9,121 nt of DNA from Anaerolineaceae bacterium (GTDB taxonomy: Bacteria; Chloroflexota; Anaerolineae; Anaerolineales; Anaerolineaceae): assembly GCA_014860845.1 (NCBI GenBank), contig JACZIY010000702.1, positions 1 through 9,121 of the forward strand. Reading direction: 5' to 3'. Position numbers and translations under genes: made by a program. Below are positions 1 to 6,279 of the stretch, piece after piece (the first letter of the stretch is position 1; each line of letters starts with the position of its first letter). The notes below the pieces were generated by a model. It was not told the DNA's origin. It was given only the letters and a program-made list of their open reading frames with translations, and did not search any database.

Positions 1-516
1 CTGCACCGTTTCCAGAAGAGAATATACTTCTCCCATGTCCCAATCTGGAGACAGGGCAGAATAGACCATCAATGCCGGTCCACCTTTGCCTTCAAACCCA
101 ATTAATATTTGTTGATACTCATTTCTATCTGAGTTGGTACCTTTTGAATGGATCATGGTTGTTTCCTGGCTGCGAAATGTGATGGGGAGGTTTTCGAGCA
201 CTTCCTGGCGGCTTTCTTTATCACTGGCACCCGGGACGAGAACATCCAGTATGTTCTGTAAATGTTCTTTATCTGCTGCATCTGTTGACTGAACAAAATA
301 TAAATGACTGTCTTTGGCACCCGGTTTGTAAGATACGAAGTTATAGCCCTTGTAATTGGCTGTTAGCTCGGGTTTGAAACCCACGGGCAATGGAAAATCG
401 ACGATCTGCGCAGTTACATCCAGTACCTTCTCAGCATCGGTATTGAAGAGGGGGTTGGAATCGCAGGCGGTTAGGAAAATAACCATTAATAAAATTGATA
501 AAAATTTGACTTTCAT
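1..516 (-). CDS. Lipoprotein of unknown function (partial, 3' end outside window)
   Basis: The reading frame is open for 172 codons from an ATG at 516 to the window edge, so the C-terminus is missing. The N-terminus MKVKFLSILLMVIFLTAC is a lipoprotein signal: two lysines, a hydrophobic core, then lipobox L15-T-A-C18, with C18 the expected lipidation site. The mature protein should sit on the outer face of the cytoplasmic membrane. The remainder is soluble-looking mixed alpha/beta sequence (for example the stretch around IGFEGKGGPALMVYSAL), and I do not recognise a family. An AGGAG lies about 6 nt before the ATG. The start is 22 bp after the stop of the MFS transporter upstream on the same strand, so the two are probably co-transcribed. 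The protein could assist the transporter or be an unrelated envelope protein; the sequence does not decide. Confidence 0.85.
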   Translation of the reverse strand, partial: MKVKFLSILLMVIFLTACDSNPLFNTDAEKVLDVTAQIVDFPLPVGFKPELTANYKGYNFVSYKPGAKDSHLYFVQSTDAADKEHLQNILDVLVPGASDKESRQEVLENLPITFRSQETTMIHSKGTNSDRNEYQQILIGFEGKGGPALMVYSALSPDWDMGEVYSLLETVQ

Positions 517-538
517 GAGTTTCTCCTGTGTTCAATAA

Positions 539-1837
539 TTAATTTAATTCAAAAACAATATTTGTTGCTGCTTTATTTGGTACTTCTTTTTTATTTTCGA
601 GATTTACAACAGCCGGGACAGACAATGCGACAATGGCCATCACTATACAAACTAGACCTCCCATTAGGAACCAGCTTTGGATACTAAAATGATCTGAAAT
701 GGGACCAGCAATCATCAGACCGAGCGGTACCATGGCGGTACCAACACTGCTCATGAGTGCAAAAACACGAGCTTGCATTTCGGGCTCAACACTCGATTGG
801 ATAATTGCGAAAAACGGCCCCATGATCATTGAAATCATCGCCCCGGCAATATATGCACCAATAATGGCCATGTATAATGCACTGGCAGGAGCTAAAGCAA
901 CGATTAAGATCCCGATTCCCAAACCAACCAAAGCTGACAGAGAGGTAAAGATCTTGCGTTTGAAACCTCCCCATAATCCTAATAACGCCCCTCCTGAGAA
1001 AACACCAATTCCCATCGCTGATTGAACCCAACTAAGTTGAATGGCATTTCCTCCAAAGAATTCTTTTACCATGAGAGGTAGTAAAGAGAAGGCAGGGAAA
1101 ATCGTGAAGTTTACAACGATCGTCATGAGACCGATGATCAGTAGACCAGGCCATGAGACCACATATTTCAAACCTGCTTTCATATCTTGCCAGACAGTTG
1201 ATTTCTCAATTTTCTCTGCAGAAAAATCCAAAAGTTTGCTGGGCTGGGGAATTTGAATAAAAATTAGCGGGATGATAGCCAACAGGGCCGTTACCACATC
1301 GATTGCCAGAATGGCTTGCATGGAAAGAAATTCAACGAGAAGGGCTCCCATCGGCGCGGAGATGATATTCAAGCCACCGTTCAGCATCTGGTTTATTCCC
1401 TGAACGCGCGTAAGATTTTCGACGGGAACCAATAATGACGTGGAAGCATTCATCGCATTGGAGTGAAAACCTCCAGCCAAAGAGCGAATAAACATCACAA
1501 CATAGATGTACCAGATCGTCTCAGCACCCAATGCGAACAAAATCGCCAGTGAAACAGTGGCCAGGCTAACCGTTGTATCCGCCAGTAACATGATTTTGCG
1601 CCGGTTCCAGCGGTCCACCAGGGTACCGACAAATGGTCCGAGCACTACATTCGGCAACATACCCACCAGAGAGGCAGTAGCCAGTACTGTAGCTGAACCG
1701 GTCTTTACGGTCAAATACCAGATGAGCGCGAATTGCACCAACTGGCTGCCCAGAATGGAGAGCGCCTGTCCACCCCAAATGGTGAAGAAACGTGATTTCC
1801 AGTTTTTTCCATCTTTAATCGAAAATTGACTTGCCAT
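539..1837 (-). CDS. MFS transporter, efflux type (EntS/macrolide-efflux-like)
   Basis: This 432-aa integral membrane protein has the length and about 12 hydrophobic segments expected for a major facilitator. After TM2 it has the MFS motif-A-like loop GTLVDRWNRRK (residues 71-81), with D75, R76 and R79/R80. The N-terminal pattern (IWGGQALSILGSQLVQFALIW, then TGSATVLA) is typical of the MFS_3 group that includes EntS and Mef-type drug exporters. Proton-driven export of a small molecule from the cytoplasm is therefore the likely role; the substrate cannot be read from sequence. An AAGGAG about 5 nt before the ATG supports the start. It is the first gene of a probable two-gene operon with the lipoprotein that follows. 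The upstream region carries a TGACCT-N5-AGGTCA palindrome that could bind a regulator, but no regulator gene lies in the window. Confidence 0.92.
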   Translation of the reverse strand: MASQFSIKDGKNWKSRFFTIWGGQALSILGSQLVQFALIWYLTVKTGSATVLATASLVGMLPNVVLGPFVGTLVDRWNRRKIMLLADTTVSLATVSLAILFALGAETIWYIYVVMFIRSLAGGFHSNAMNASTSLLVPVENLTRVQGINQMLNGGLNIISAPMGALLVEFLSMQAILAIDVVTALLAIIPLIFIQIPQPSKLLDFSAEKIEKSTVWQDMKAGLKYVVSWPGLLIIGLMTIVVNFTIFPAFSLLPLMVKEFFGGNAIQLSWVQSAMGIGVFSGGALLGLWGGFKRKIFTSLSALVGLGIGILIVALAPASALYMAIIGAYIAGAMISMIMGPFFAIIQSSVEPEMQARVFALMSSVGTAMVPLGLMIAGPISDHFSIQSWFLMGGLVCIVMAIVALSVPAVVNLENKKEVPNKAATNIVFELN

Positions 1838-1876
1838 TGTAGCTCCTTTTACCCATAAAAAACCAGTAACATCCTT

Positions 1877-1918
1877 AGTCTACCTCTCAAACAGGTGCGG
1901 GTGACCTGCCCAAGGTCA
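1877..1918 (-). promoter_or_regulatory. Possible promoter/operator of the MFS operon
   Basis: A perfect inverted repeat TGACCT-GCCCA-AGGTCA occupies 1902-1918. It is flanked by further ACCTG/CAGGT half-sites (CAGGT 1892-1896, ACCTG 1904-1908, CAGGT 1917-1921). On the minus strand TAGACT (1882-1877) could be a -10 box about 40 bp before the MFS start codon, which would put the palindrome in or just upstream of the -35 region. No good -35 hexamer is visible. Such placement is common for dimeric regulators (MerR, TetR or MarR type), but the regulator is unknown. Read as a candidate site only. Confidence 0.35.
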
Positions 1919-1957
1919 GGTATTGAGATAGGCAATGTGGATAGTATTTTCTATTGG

Positions 1958-2003
1958 CTATCTGGCCAGGATAGTTTCTGGAAACTGTAATTCAGGATAA
2001 AAT
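1958..2003 (+). promoter_or_regulatory. Palindromes and weak promoter before the DUF4491-like pair
   Basis: Two inverted repeats follow one another here: CTATC-N7-GATAG (1958-1974) and AGTTTC-TG-GAAACT (1973-1986). A TAAAAT at 1998-2003 is a plausible -10 box about 30 bp before the start codon, but the -35 region is poor. Additional GATAG and CTAT words occur between 1926 and 1974. The palindromes could be operators for the plus-strand genes; function is inferred from position only. Confidence 0.3.
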
Positions 2004-2031
2004 CATTAGGAGAAGAAAGCAGGTAATTAAA

Positions 2032-2463
2032 TTGAACTCAATTGGTGTGTTAGCAGGATTAACCACGATACTATCCATCTGGTTTGGTCACGTCATGGTT
2101 CGTAATCTCGAATTCAAGCTTCCGAAGATTCAGCCTGCTGTGCTTTTATGTATTCTGCTGGGTATGATGTTTCTTCTTGGGGCTTTACTCTTGGAAAACA
2201 ACACCTTATCAGCAATCTCAGCGATAATTGGCATCACATTCCAGTGGGATGCTTTGGAGTTCAAACGCCAGCAAAAGCGTGTGATTATTGGTCATGCCCC
2301 AGCCAATCCTAAAAATTCACGGCATTTGCGAATTCTTGCTGAAAAATCAACTGCCACAACACTGGACCTGCTGGATAGAGAACCTCGAGGTAAGGCTTAT
2401 TCTCAAGTCGAAATTATTGCGATCTTGAATGAAGAATCCAAATCGGAGGTCAATTCAGAATGA
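2032..2463 (+). CDS. DUF4491-like small membrane protein, first copy with C-terminal tail
   Basis: This is a 143-aa protein with three hydrophobic segments (about residues 4-22, 34-53 and 56-72), then a basic soluble tail. It resembles the DUF4491 family and its downstream neighbour. Shared marks are the MN..G start, an EN followed by SA between the last two helices, F.W...E.K.Q..R after the last helix and a following glycine (G87). Family function is unknown. Residues 100-143 form an extra charged tail absent from the second copy. The start is TTG; it is preferred because it aligns with the ATG of the neighbour (MNSIG versus MNTFG) and has AGGT 7 nt upstream. A stronger AGGAGA at 2008-2013 is 18 nt away, so the start is not certain. 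The stop overlaps the next start codon (ATGA), implying translational coupling. Confidence 0.8.
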   Translation: MNSIGVLAGLTTILSIWFGHVMVRNLEFKLPKIQPAVLLCILLGMMFLLGALLLENNTLSAISAIIGITFQWDALEFKRQQKRVIIGHAPANPKNSRHLRILAEKSTATTLDLLDREPRGKAYSQVEIIAILNEESKSEVNSE

Positions 2464-2774
2464 ACACATTTGGCATGATCATCGGCATACTTACGCTGTT
2501 CATTATTGGCCTGGGTTTTGTGTGGGTAATCTTTGGCGAACGTTATTTCAGTTATCTGTGGTGGCCTTATGTGATCATTATAGGTCTAATCACAATTGGC
2601 GTTTCCCTGTTTATCGAAAACGACTTTGTTTCTGCGGTTGTGGGGGTGTCGGGTGCTTCCTTTGTGTGGGGATCCACGGAGCTCAAGGCTCAGGCAGTCA
2701 GGAGCGAATTGGGGTGGTTCAAATATCACGGCACGAAAATACCAGCCCCATTGGAAAGATTGATCAGAAAATAA
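2460..2774 (+). CDS. DUF4491 family membrane protein, second copy
   Basis: This 104-aa protein is close to the usual DUF4491 length. It has three hydrophobic segments (about residues 4-23, 35-52 and 57-71), the conserved-looking FIEND...SA turn at 51-59, and a membrane-proximal W...ELK.Q..R.ELGWF element at 70-87. The family is known only as small bacterial membrane proteins, with no assigned role. The ATG overlaps the previous stop by 4 bp, with GGAGG about 10 nt upstream inside the preceding gene. The two genes probably arose by duplication and may form a hetero-oligomer, which is inference. The gene is followed by an AT-rich region with no clear terminator. Confidence 0.88.
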   Translation: MNTFGMIIGILTLFIIGLGFVWVIFGERYFSYLWWPYVIIIGLITIGVSLFIENDFVSAVVGVSGASFVWGSTELKAQAVRSELGWFKYHGTKIPAPLERLIRK

Positions 2775-2823
2775 TTCATCCATAAATTTAGGTGTAAAAT
2801 ATTTAGGATTATCAGAACTCAAT

Positions 2824-3027
2824 ATGAGATTTGAAATGACTTCATTCATCACAATTCAAAAAATAATCCAAATAATATTCTCGACATCCAACCCAAAAAT
2901 GAATGCCGTAGTGAGAATGATAAAACGACTCCGGGCAATCCGAGCCGCAGGAAAACTTTCCGGTCCATCTGATCTGTCTTTTAATCATGATGATTATTTA
3001 GCAGAAGTTTATTCTGAAAAAGAGTAG
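2824..3027 (+). CDS. Small hypothetical ORF, uncertain
   Basis: This is a 67-codon frame from ATG to TAG. The N-terminal half (TSFITIQKIIQIIFSTSNPK) is AT-rich and unremarkable. The C-terminal half is basic then acidic, and looks more protein-like (MIKRLRAIRAAGKLSG, then NHDDYLAEVYSEKE). No Shine-Dalgarno sequence is well placed for this ATG or for internal ATGs at 2836 and 2899. A 42-aa product from 2899 is an alternative. I do not recognise a family. It could be a short real gene, a gene remnant, or chance. It sits alone between the DUF4491-like pair and the polyamine operon and ends 23 bp before a strong inverted repeat. Confidence 0.35.
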   Translation: MRFEMTSFITIQKIIQIIFSTSNPKMNAVVRMIKRLRAIRAAGKLSGPSDLSFNHDDYLAEVYSEKE

Positions 3028-3050
3028 CCAGGAAATTCATATCTACTTAT

Positions 3051-3087
3051 CTGTACAATTTTGCATTGCGATTGCAAAATTGTACAG
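3051..3087. repeat. Perfect 15-bp inverted repeat (hairpin)
   Basis: CTGTACAATTTTGCA (3051-3065) is matched exactly by TGCAAAATTGTACAG (3073-3087) around the 7-nt loop TTGCGAT. The stem is AT-rich and has no T-run on either side, so it is not a standard intrinsic terminator. It lies between the small ORF at 2824-3027 and the promoter of the polyamine operon. It could be a terminator variant, a regulator binding site, or a small repeat element. Confidence 0.75.
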
Positions 3088-3133
3088 AAACCACAATTGT
3101 ATTGACCTAAAAGATTCTCCATTTCCATTTCCA

Positions 3134-3183
3134 TTGACATTCCGCGGTTTTTGTAGGAAAATTGCCTGCGTTTTTGATATAAT
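3134..3183 (+). promoter_or_regulatory. Probable promoter(s) of the pot operon
   Basis: Two candidates are visible. The stronger is an extended -10, TGATATAAT (3175-3183), with the consensus TG one base before TATAAT. Extended -10 promoters need little -35 support, and none is seen at 17 bp. The second is a consensus -35 TTGACA (3134-3139) with GAAAAT 17 bp further on (3157-3162). An ATAAT-TGT-ATTAT inverted repeat (3179-3191) overlaps the first -10 box and could be an operator. Initiation near 3190 would leave a leader of about 75 nt before potD. Confidence 0.55.
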
Positions 3184-3196
3184 TGTATTATCAATC

Positions 3197-3235
3197 ATGG
3201 TGCATGGAGCAGCCACAACTGCTTTTTTGCACCAT
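3197..3235 (+). promoter_or_regulatory. Nested hairpin in the potD leader
   Basis: The outer stem ATGGTGCA (3197-3204) pairs exactly with TGCACCAT (3228-3235). Inside it AGCAG (3208-3212) pairs with CTGCT (3219-3223). The inner hairpin is followed directly by a run of six T (3223-3228), giving a weak terminator look. The structure ends about 30 nt before the potD start and about 16 nt before its ribosome-binding site. It could act as an attenuator or translation-control element for polyamine uptake; I do not match it to a known riboswitch. Confidence 0.4.
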
Positions 3236-3265
3236 CACTTTATAAAAGGATGGAGTATAGATTCA

Positions 3266-4366
3266 ATGAAGATTTACCGATTTCGCGCTTTGGTTTTACT
3301 GGCAGTGTTCGTCAGTACACTGTTAGCTGGCTGTTCGGCTGGGGCTGGAACGCAGGAAATCGATAAACCAGATGAACCATTGGTGATTCTGGAGTGGACT
3401 GGTTACGAGGTAACCGAATATCCACAATTTTTTGTTCCCTTTAGCGATAAGTACGGGGACAATATCAATGAATATGTTAATGTATCTGTTTTTGGTGATG
3501 ATGCCGAAGCTTTTGCTAAGGTCCAGTCTGGTTTTAATGCAGATATTGTGCATCCCTGTTCATCCTGGTGGGGGCTGTATGTGGAATCCGGTTTGGCACA
3601 ACCATTGGATGTATCCCGCATTGCGGAGTGGGAAAATATCCCCGAAGCATTCCGAGAACCTGGAAAATTTAATGGCGAATATTACTTTGTCCCGTGGGAT
3701 TGGTATTATGAAGCACTGTTGGTGCGCACCGATTTAGTACCCGAAATGCCCACCTCTTTGGCTGATCTTTGGGATCCGATGTATGCCGGTCATGTTTCAC
3801 TTTGGGATAATGGCGAAGTTAGCTTTGCTACCGCTGCCCTGGCATTTGGGATTGACCCTTTCAACACCACACCCGAACAGGACGAAATTGTTAAACAAAA
3901 ACTAATTGAGATTAAACCCAATCTGTTAACCTATTGGTTGGATTACACCCAGGCAATTGAATTATCAGCATCCGGTGATGCCTGGATTGTTGCCAGTGCC
4001 TGGCAGGATACCTGGTCTGTCCTGGTTGATGAAGGTTACGAAGTAGCTTATCTGGAACCGGAAGAAGGATACCTGGCAGGTGTGTGTGGCTATGGAATCG
4101 GAAAAGATAACACCAATCTGGATCTGACATACGAATTTTTGAATGCTGCCATTGACCCTCATTCCATGGCGAATTTCACCAATGAATATTGGTATGGCGC
4201 AGCCAATTTTGCTGCCAATGAGTTCATTGATGAAGGTGCAGCGGAACTATTGCAACTGGACGATTTTGAAAACGTTCTGAAGAATACCCGCTTCTATCCG
4301 CCGTTAACAGCGGAACGCCGTGATCAATTATCTGATCTGTGGAATGAAGTCAAAGCAGCTCCATGA
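3266..4366 (+). CDS. potD: Polyamine ABC transporter, substrate-binding lipoprotein
   Basis: This 366-aa protein starts with a lipoprotein signal (KIYRFR, hydrophobic core, lipobox L20-A-G-C23). It should be anchored by C23 and capture spermidine/putrescine-type substrates outside the membrane. The body has the PotD-type layout: a first strand LVILEWTGYE (39-48), the WYYEALLVRTD region near 146-156 after a PWDW aromatic cluster, then SLADLWDPMYAGHVSLWD (164-181), and EPEEG (264-268) before the last lobe. Aromatic and acidic residues suit a cation ligand, but exact specificity is not shown. The ATG at 3266 is chosen because the signal peptide begins there and a GGATGGAG ribosome site lies about 10 nt upstream. 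The frame stays open far upstream, to 3080, but that extension contains the promoter. The stop overlaps the potB start (ATGA). Confidence 0.9.
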   Translation: MKIYRFRALVLLAVFVSTLLAGCSAGAGTQEIDKPDEPLVILEWTGYEVTEYPQFFVPFSDKYGDNINEYVNVSVFGDDAEAFAKVQSGFNADIVHPCSSWWGLYVESGLAQPLDVSRIAEWENIPEAFREPGKFNGEYYFVPWDWYYEALLVRTDLVPEMPTSLADLWDPMYAGHVSLWDNGEVSFATAALAFGIDPFNTTPEQDEIVKQKLIEIKPNLLTYWLDYTQAIELSASGDAWIVASAWQDTWSVLVDEGYEVAYLEPEEGYLAGVCGYGIGKDNTNLDLTYEFLNAAIDPHSMANFTNEYWYGAANFAANEFIDEGAAELLQLDDFENVLKNTRFYPPLTAERRDQLSDLWNEVKAAP

Positions 4367-5301
4367 GAGACGAAAAGTCTTTAAACCCCCCCGTTTCCAT
4401 TAACGATGGTCGCGGGGGAATTGAGAAAAAATTAACTGGCATACCCCGTAAAAGCCAATTGGCTTTACTGGTAGCACCTTCTGCTTTATGGTTGATTATA
4501 TTATTGGTGCTACCACTGATCACCATGATTGGTTTGAGTTTCCAGAAATCTGCTTTTGGTCCGGATAGTGATGTCTTCACCTTTGCCAGTTATCTGAATT
4601 TCTGGCAAAATTCGGCTTATCAAAGTTTGCTGGGGAAATCGTTGTGGATTTCTCTGGTTGTGGCAGGGTTATCGATTCTGTTGGCTTATCCTGTTGCTTA
4701 TTTTCTGGCTTTTCACGCAGGTGATAAACAGGGTATGCTGTTGAATATCATGATCATCCCGGCCTGGACCAGCTTTTTGTTGCGGGTTCTTGCCTGGCGT
4801 CTGATTTTAGGGTCCAATGGGTTGATAAACACATTTCTGATGTGGTTAGGTGTCATCCAGGAACCAATCTCAGGTTTGTTCTATAGTGTCAATGCTGTCA
4901 TCATCACTCTGGTGTACATCTGGATTCCCTTTGCAGCGCTACCGATTTATGTTGCATTATTGCGCATCGAACCGGGATTGTTGGAAGCAGCCTCTGATCT
5001 CGGCGCAAAACCGTGGCAAGGGTTCTTCAAAGTAACCCTGCCATTGAGCATCCCGGGTATTCTGGCAGCATTCCTGTATGTATTCATTCCCACTGTGGGG
5101 GAGTATGTCACCCCTGCGCTCGTGGGCGGACCGAATGGCTTGATGATTGGCAATATCATCTGGGATCAATTCATGCGCGGTCTCGATTGGCCAATGGGTG
5201 CTACTCTATCCTTGGTTGTCATGCTGATCGTTTTGCTGCCCCTGGTATTTATGGCAAAAGCAGCCCAACAGTCTGGTCTTTTTGGAGCAAAAAGTGAATA
5301 A
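4363..5301 (+). CDS. potB: Polyamine ABC transporter permease PotB
   Basis: This 312-aa inner-membrane permease has about six hydrophobic helices (near 35-58, 94-116, 126-150, 175-198, 229-250 and 278-298). The cytoplasmic coupling loop EAASDLGAKPWQGFFKVTLP (208-227) is the EAA motif that docks onto the ATPase. Length and order match PotB of the PotABCD family. An unusual charged leader of about 30 residues precedes the first helix. The ATG overlaps the potD stop by 4 bp, so translation is likely coupled. With PotC it should form the heterodimeric channel. Confidence 0.92.
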   Translation: MRDEKSLNPPVSINDGRGGIEKKLTGIPRKSQLALLVAPSALWLIILLVLPLITMIGLSFQKSAFGPDSDVFTFASYLNFWQNSAYQSLLGKSLWISLVVAGLSILLAYPVAYFLAFHAGDKQGMLLNIMIIPAWTSFLLRVLAWRLILGSNGLINTFLMWLGVIQEPISGLFYSVNAVIITLVYIWIPFAALPIYVALLRIEPGLLEAASDLGAKPWQGFFKVTLPLSIPGILAAFLYVFIPTVGEYVTPALVGGPNGLMIGNIIWDQFMRGLDWPMGATLSLVVMLIVLLPLVFMAKAAQQSGLFGAKSE

Positions 5302-6106
5302 ACCACAAACCTCCATATTTGGATCCGTTTACTTTGTGTTGATGGTAATTTTCCTTTATCTGCCGATATTCATTCTGATTGTGTTTTCCTTTAATGATTC
5401 GACTGTTCTGGCATTTCCTTTAAAAGGATTTACACTGGATTGGTATCGCCAGTTGGGAAATGCGCACGAGCTTTTAATATCTGCCCGGAACAGTATCTGG
5501 GTGGGAGTGCTCTCTTCCATCCTGGCTGTGTTCCTGGGTTCCCTGGCAGCCATCGCGATGACCAAGCGTCATATGCCAGGTCGAAACATTTTCCTCAGCC
5601 TGGCAAGCGTTCCTCTGGTCATGCCATCCATTGTGCTGGGCGTTGCCATGCTGGTGTTCTTTCGCAAAGTACTTGGTCTGGAACTGAATATGTGGTTGAT
5701 TGCAGCTGCCCACGTTCTGATCAGTATTCCCAGCACGATCCTGATAGTGATGGCTCGTCTGGCAGATTTTTCATATAATTTAGAAGAAGCAGCCATGGAT
5801 CTGGGTGCGAATTACTGGATGACCCTCATCAAAGTTACCTTGCCAATCAGCCTGCCAGCATTGGTGGCGGCTTTTCTGACAGCATTTACCACGTCATTCG
5901 ACGAATATGCGATGACAACCCTGATCACAGGCACAGATACGACCCTGCCTGTATATCTTTATTCATTATTGCGTTTCCCACGGCGTCTACCCGTTGCCGT
6001 TGCAATGGGTAGTATCATCATGATCGTCTCAGCCTTACTGGTTGTTCTGGCAGAATGGCTGCGACGCTGGGGAATTGCACGTACCCCTAAGGAGGAAAGA
6101 GTATGA
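5294..6106 (+). CDS. potC: Polyamine ABC transporter permease PotC
   Basis: This 270-aa permease has about six membrane helices. Its EAA coupling loop is EAAMDLGANYWMTLIKVTLP (165-184), parallel to that of PotB. The SFND element after the first helix and the D-E-Y segment (TTSFDEYAMTTLITG, 199-213) are typical of PotC-type subunits. GTG at 5294 is chosen as start because GGAG lies 6 nt upstream (5284-5287). A TTG at 5282 would add four residues but lies on the ribosome site. The gene overlaps the potB end by 8 bp, and its stop overlaps the next ORF by ATGA. Confidence 0.92.
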   Translation: MNKPQTSIFGSVYFVLMVIFLYLPIFILIVFSFNDSTVLAFPLKGFTLDWYRQLGNAHELLISARNSIWVGVLSSILAVFLGSLAAIAMTKRHMPGRNIFLSLASVPLVMPSIVLGVAMLVFFRKVLGLELNMWLIAAAHVLISIPSTILIVMARLADFSYNLEEAAMDLGANYWMTLIKVTLPISLPALVAAFLTAFTTSFDEYAMTTLITGTDTTLPVYLYSLLRFPRRLPVAVAMGSIIMIVSALLVVLAEWLRRWGIARTPKEERV

Positions 6107-6279
6107 GTACCTATGAAGAATTCCACCTGAATAGCTTTCAGGATAGACAGATGACCTTTCGTGAGGTCATTAACCCATTTGCGGGTTTTTCGATACGCAC
6201 CAAGAAACATGAAGGCCAGGAAGTTTTAACCTATTGGTGGCATCAAATTGGGTATGTGCTCTGTCCGGAGGATGATTAA
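6103..6279 (+). CDS. Putative 58-aa microprotein between potC and potA
   Basis: A 58-codon frame runs from ATG (overlapping the potC stop as ATGA) to TAA (sharing one base with the potA ATG). GGAGG stands about 9-10 nt before its ATG, as strong as any ribosome site here. Another GGAGG near its own end serves potA. The product is soluble, with no signal or membrane helix. It begins MSTYEEFHLNSF, has a basic middle (IRTKKHEGQE), and ends with an aromatic stretch YWWHQIGYVLC and an acidic PEDD tail. I do not recognise a family, and standard PotABCD operons have no such gene. The frame exactly bridges its neighbours, which argues for translation. The same DNA is full of inverted repeats (see separate entry), so it may instead, or also, be a regulatory segment. 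Confidence 0.65.
   Translation: MSTYEEFHLNSFQDRQMTFREVINPFAGFSIRTKKHEGQEVLTYWWHQIGYVLCPEDD
6126..6190 (+). promoter_or_regulatory. Three tandem hairpins ending in a T-run, inside the potC-potA linker ORF
   Basis: Three exact inverted repeats follow one another. They are CCTGAA-TAGCT-TTCAGG (6126-6142), ATGACCT-TTCGTG-AGGTCAT (6151-6170) and AACCC-ATTTGC-GGGTT (6172-6187). The last runs into five T (6186-6190), the layout of a weak intrinsic terminator. In the mRNA they could attenuate transcription, stabilise the upstream potDBC part, or set the PotA level relative to the permeases. All three lie within the 58-aa ORF, so translating ribosomes would disrupt them. Function is inferred. Confidence 0.5.

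Noticed and set aside
699..1025. Open frame antisense to the MFS gene (and similar antisense frames within the lipoprotein, PotD, PotB, PotC and deacetylase genes)
   Set aside because: These are shadow frames of well-supported genes, with no family resemblance and no ribosome sites.
1889..1919. A MerR-type promoter with a 19-bp spacer spanning the TGACCT palindrome
   Set aside because: CTGACC could be a -35, but the hexamer 19 bp on is CTGTTT, not a -10 box.
2429..2785. 118-aa plus-strand frame overlapping the second DUF4491 gene
   Set aside because: It is a shifted reading of the same DNA giving Cys/Gly/His-rich nonsense; the 2460-2774 frame is clearly the real one.
3080..3265. An in-frame N-terminal extension of PotD from TTG 3080 (or ATG 3197)
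   Set aside because: The extension spans the inverted repeat arm, the promoter and the leader hairpin, and would bury the lipoprotein signal that starts at 3266, which has its own ribosome site.
5282..5293. TTG 5282 as the start of potC
   Set aside because: It overlaps the GGAG that serves GTG 5294 and has no ribosome site of its own.
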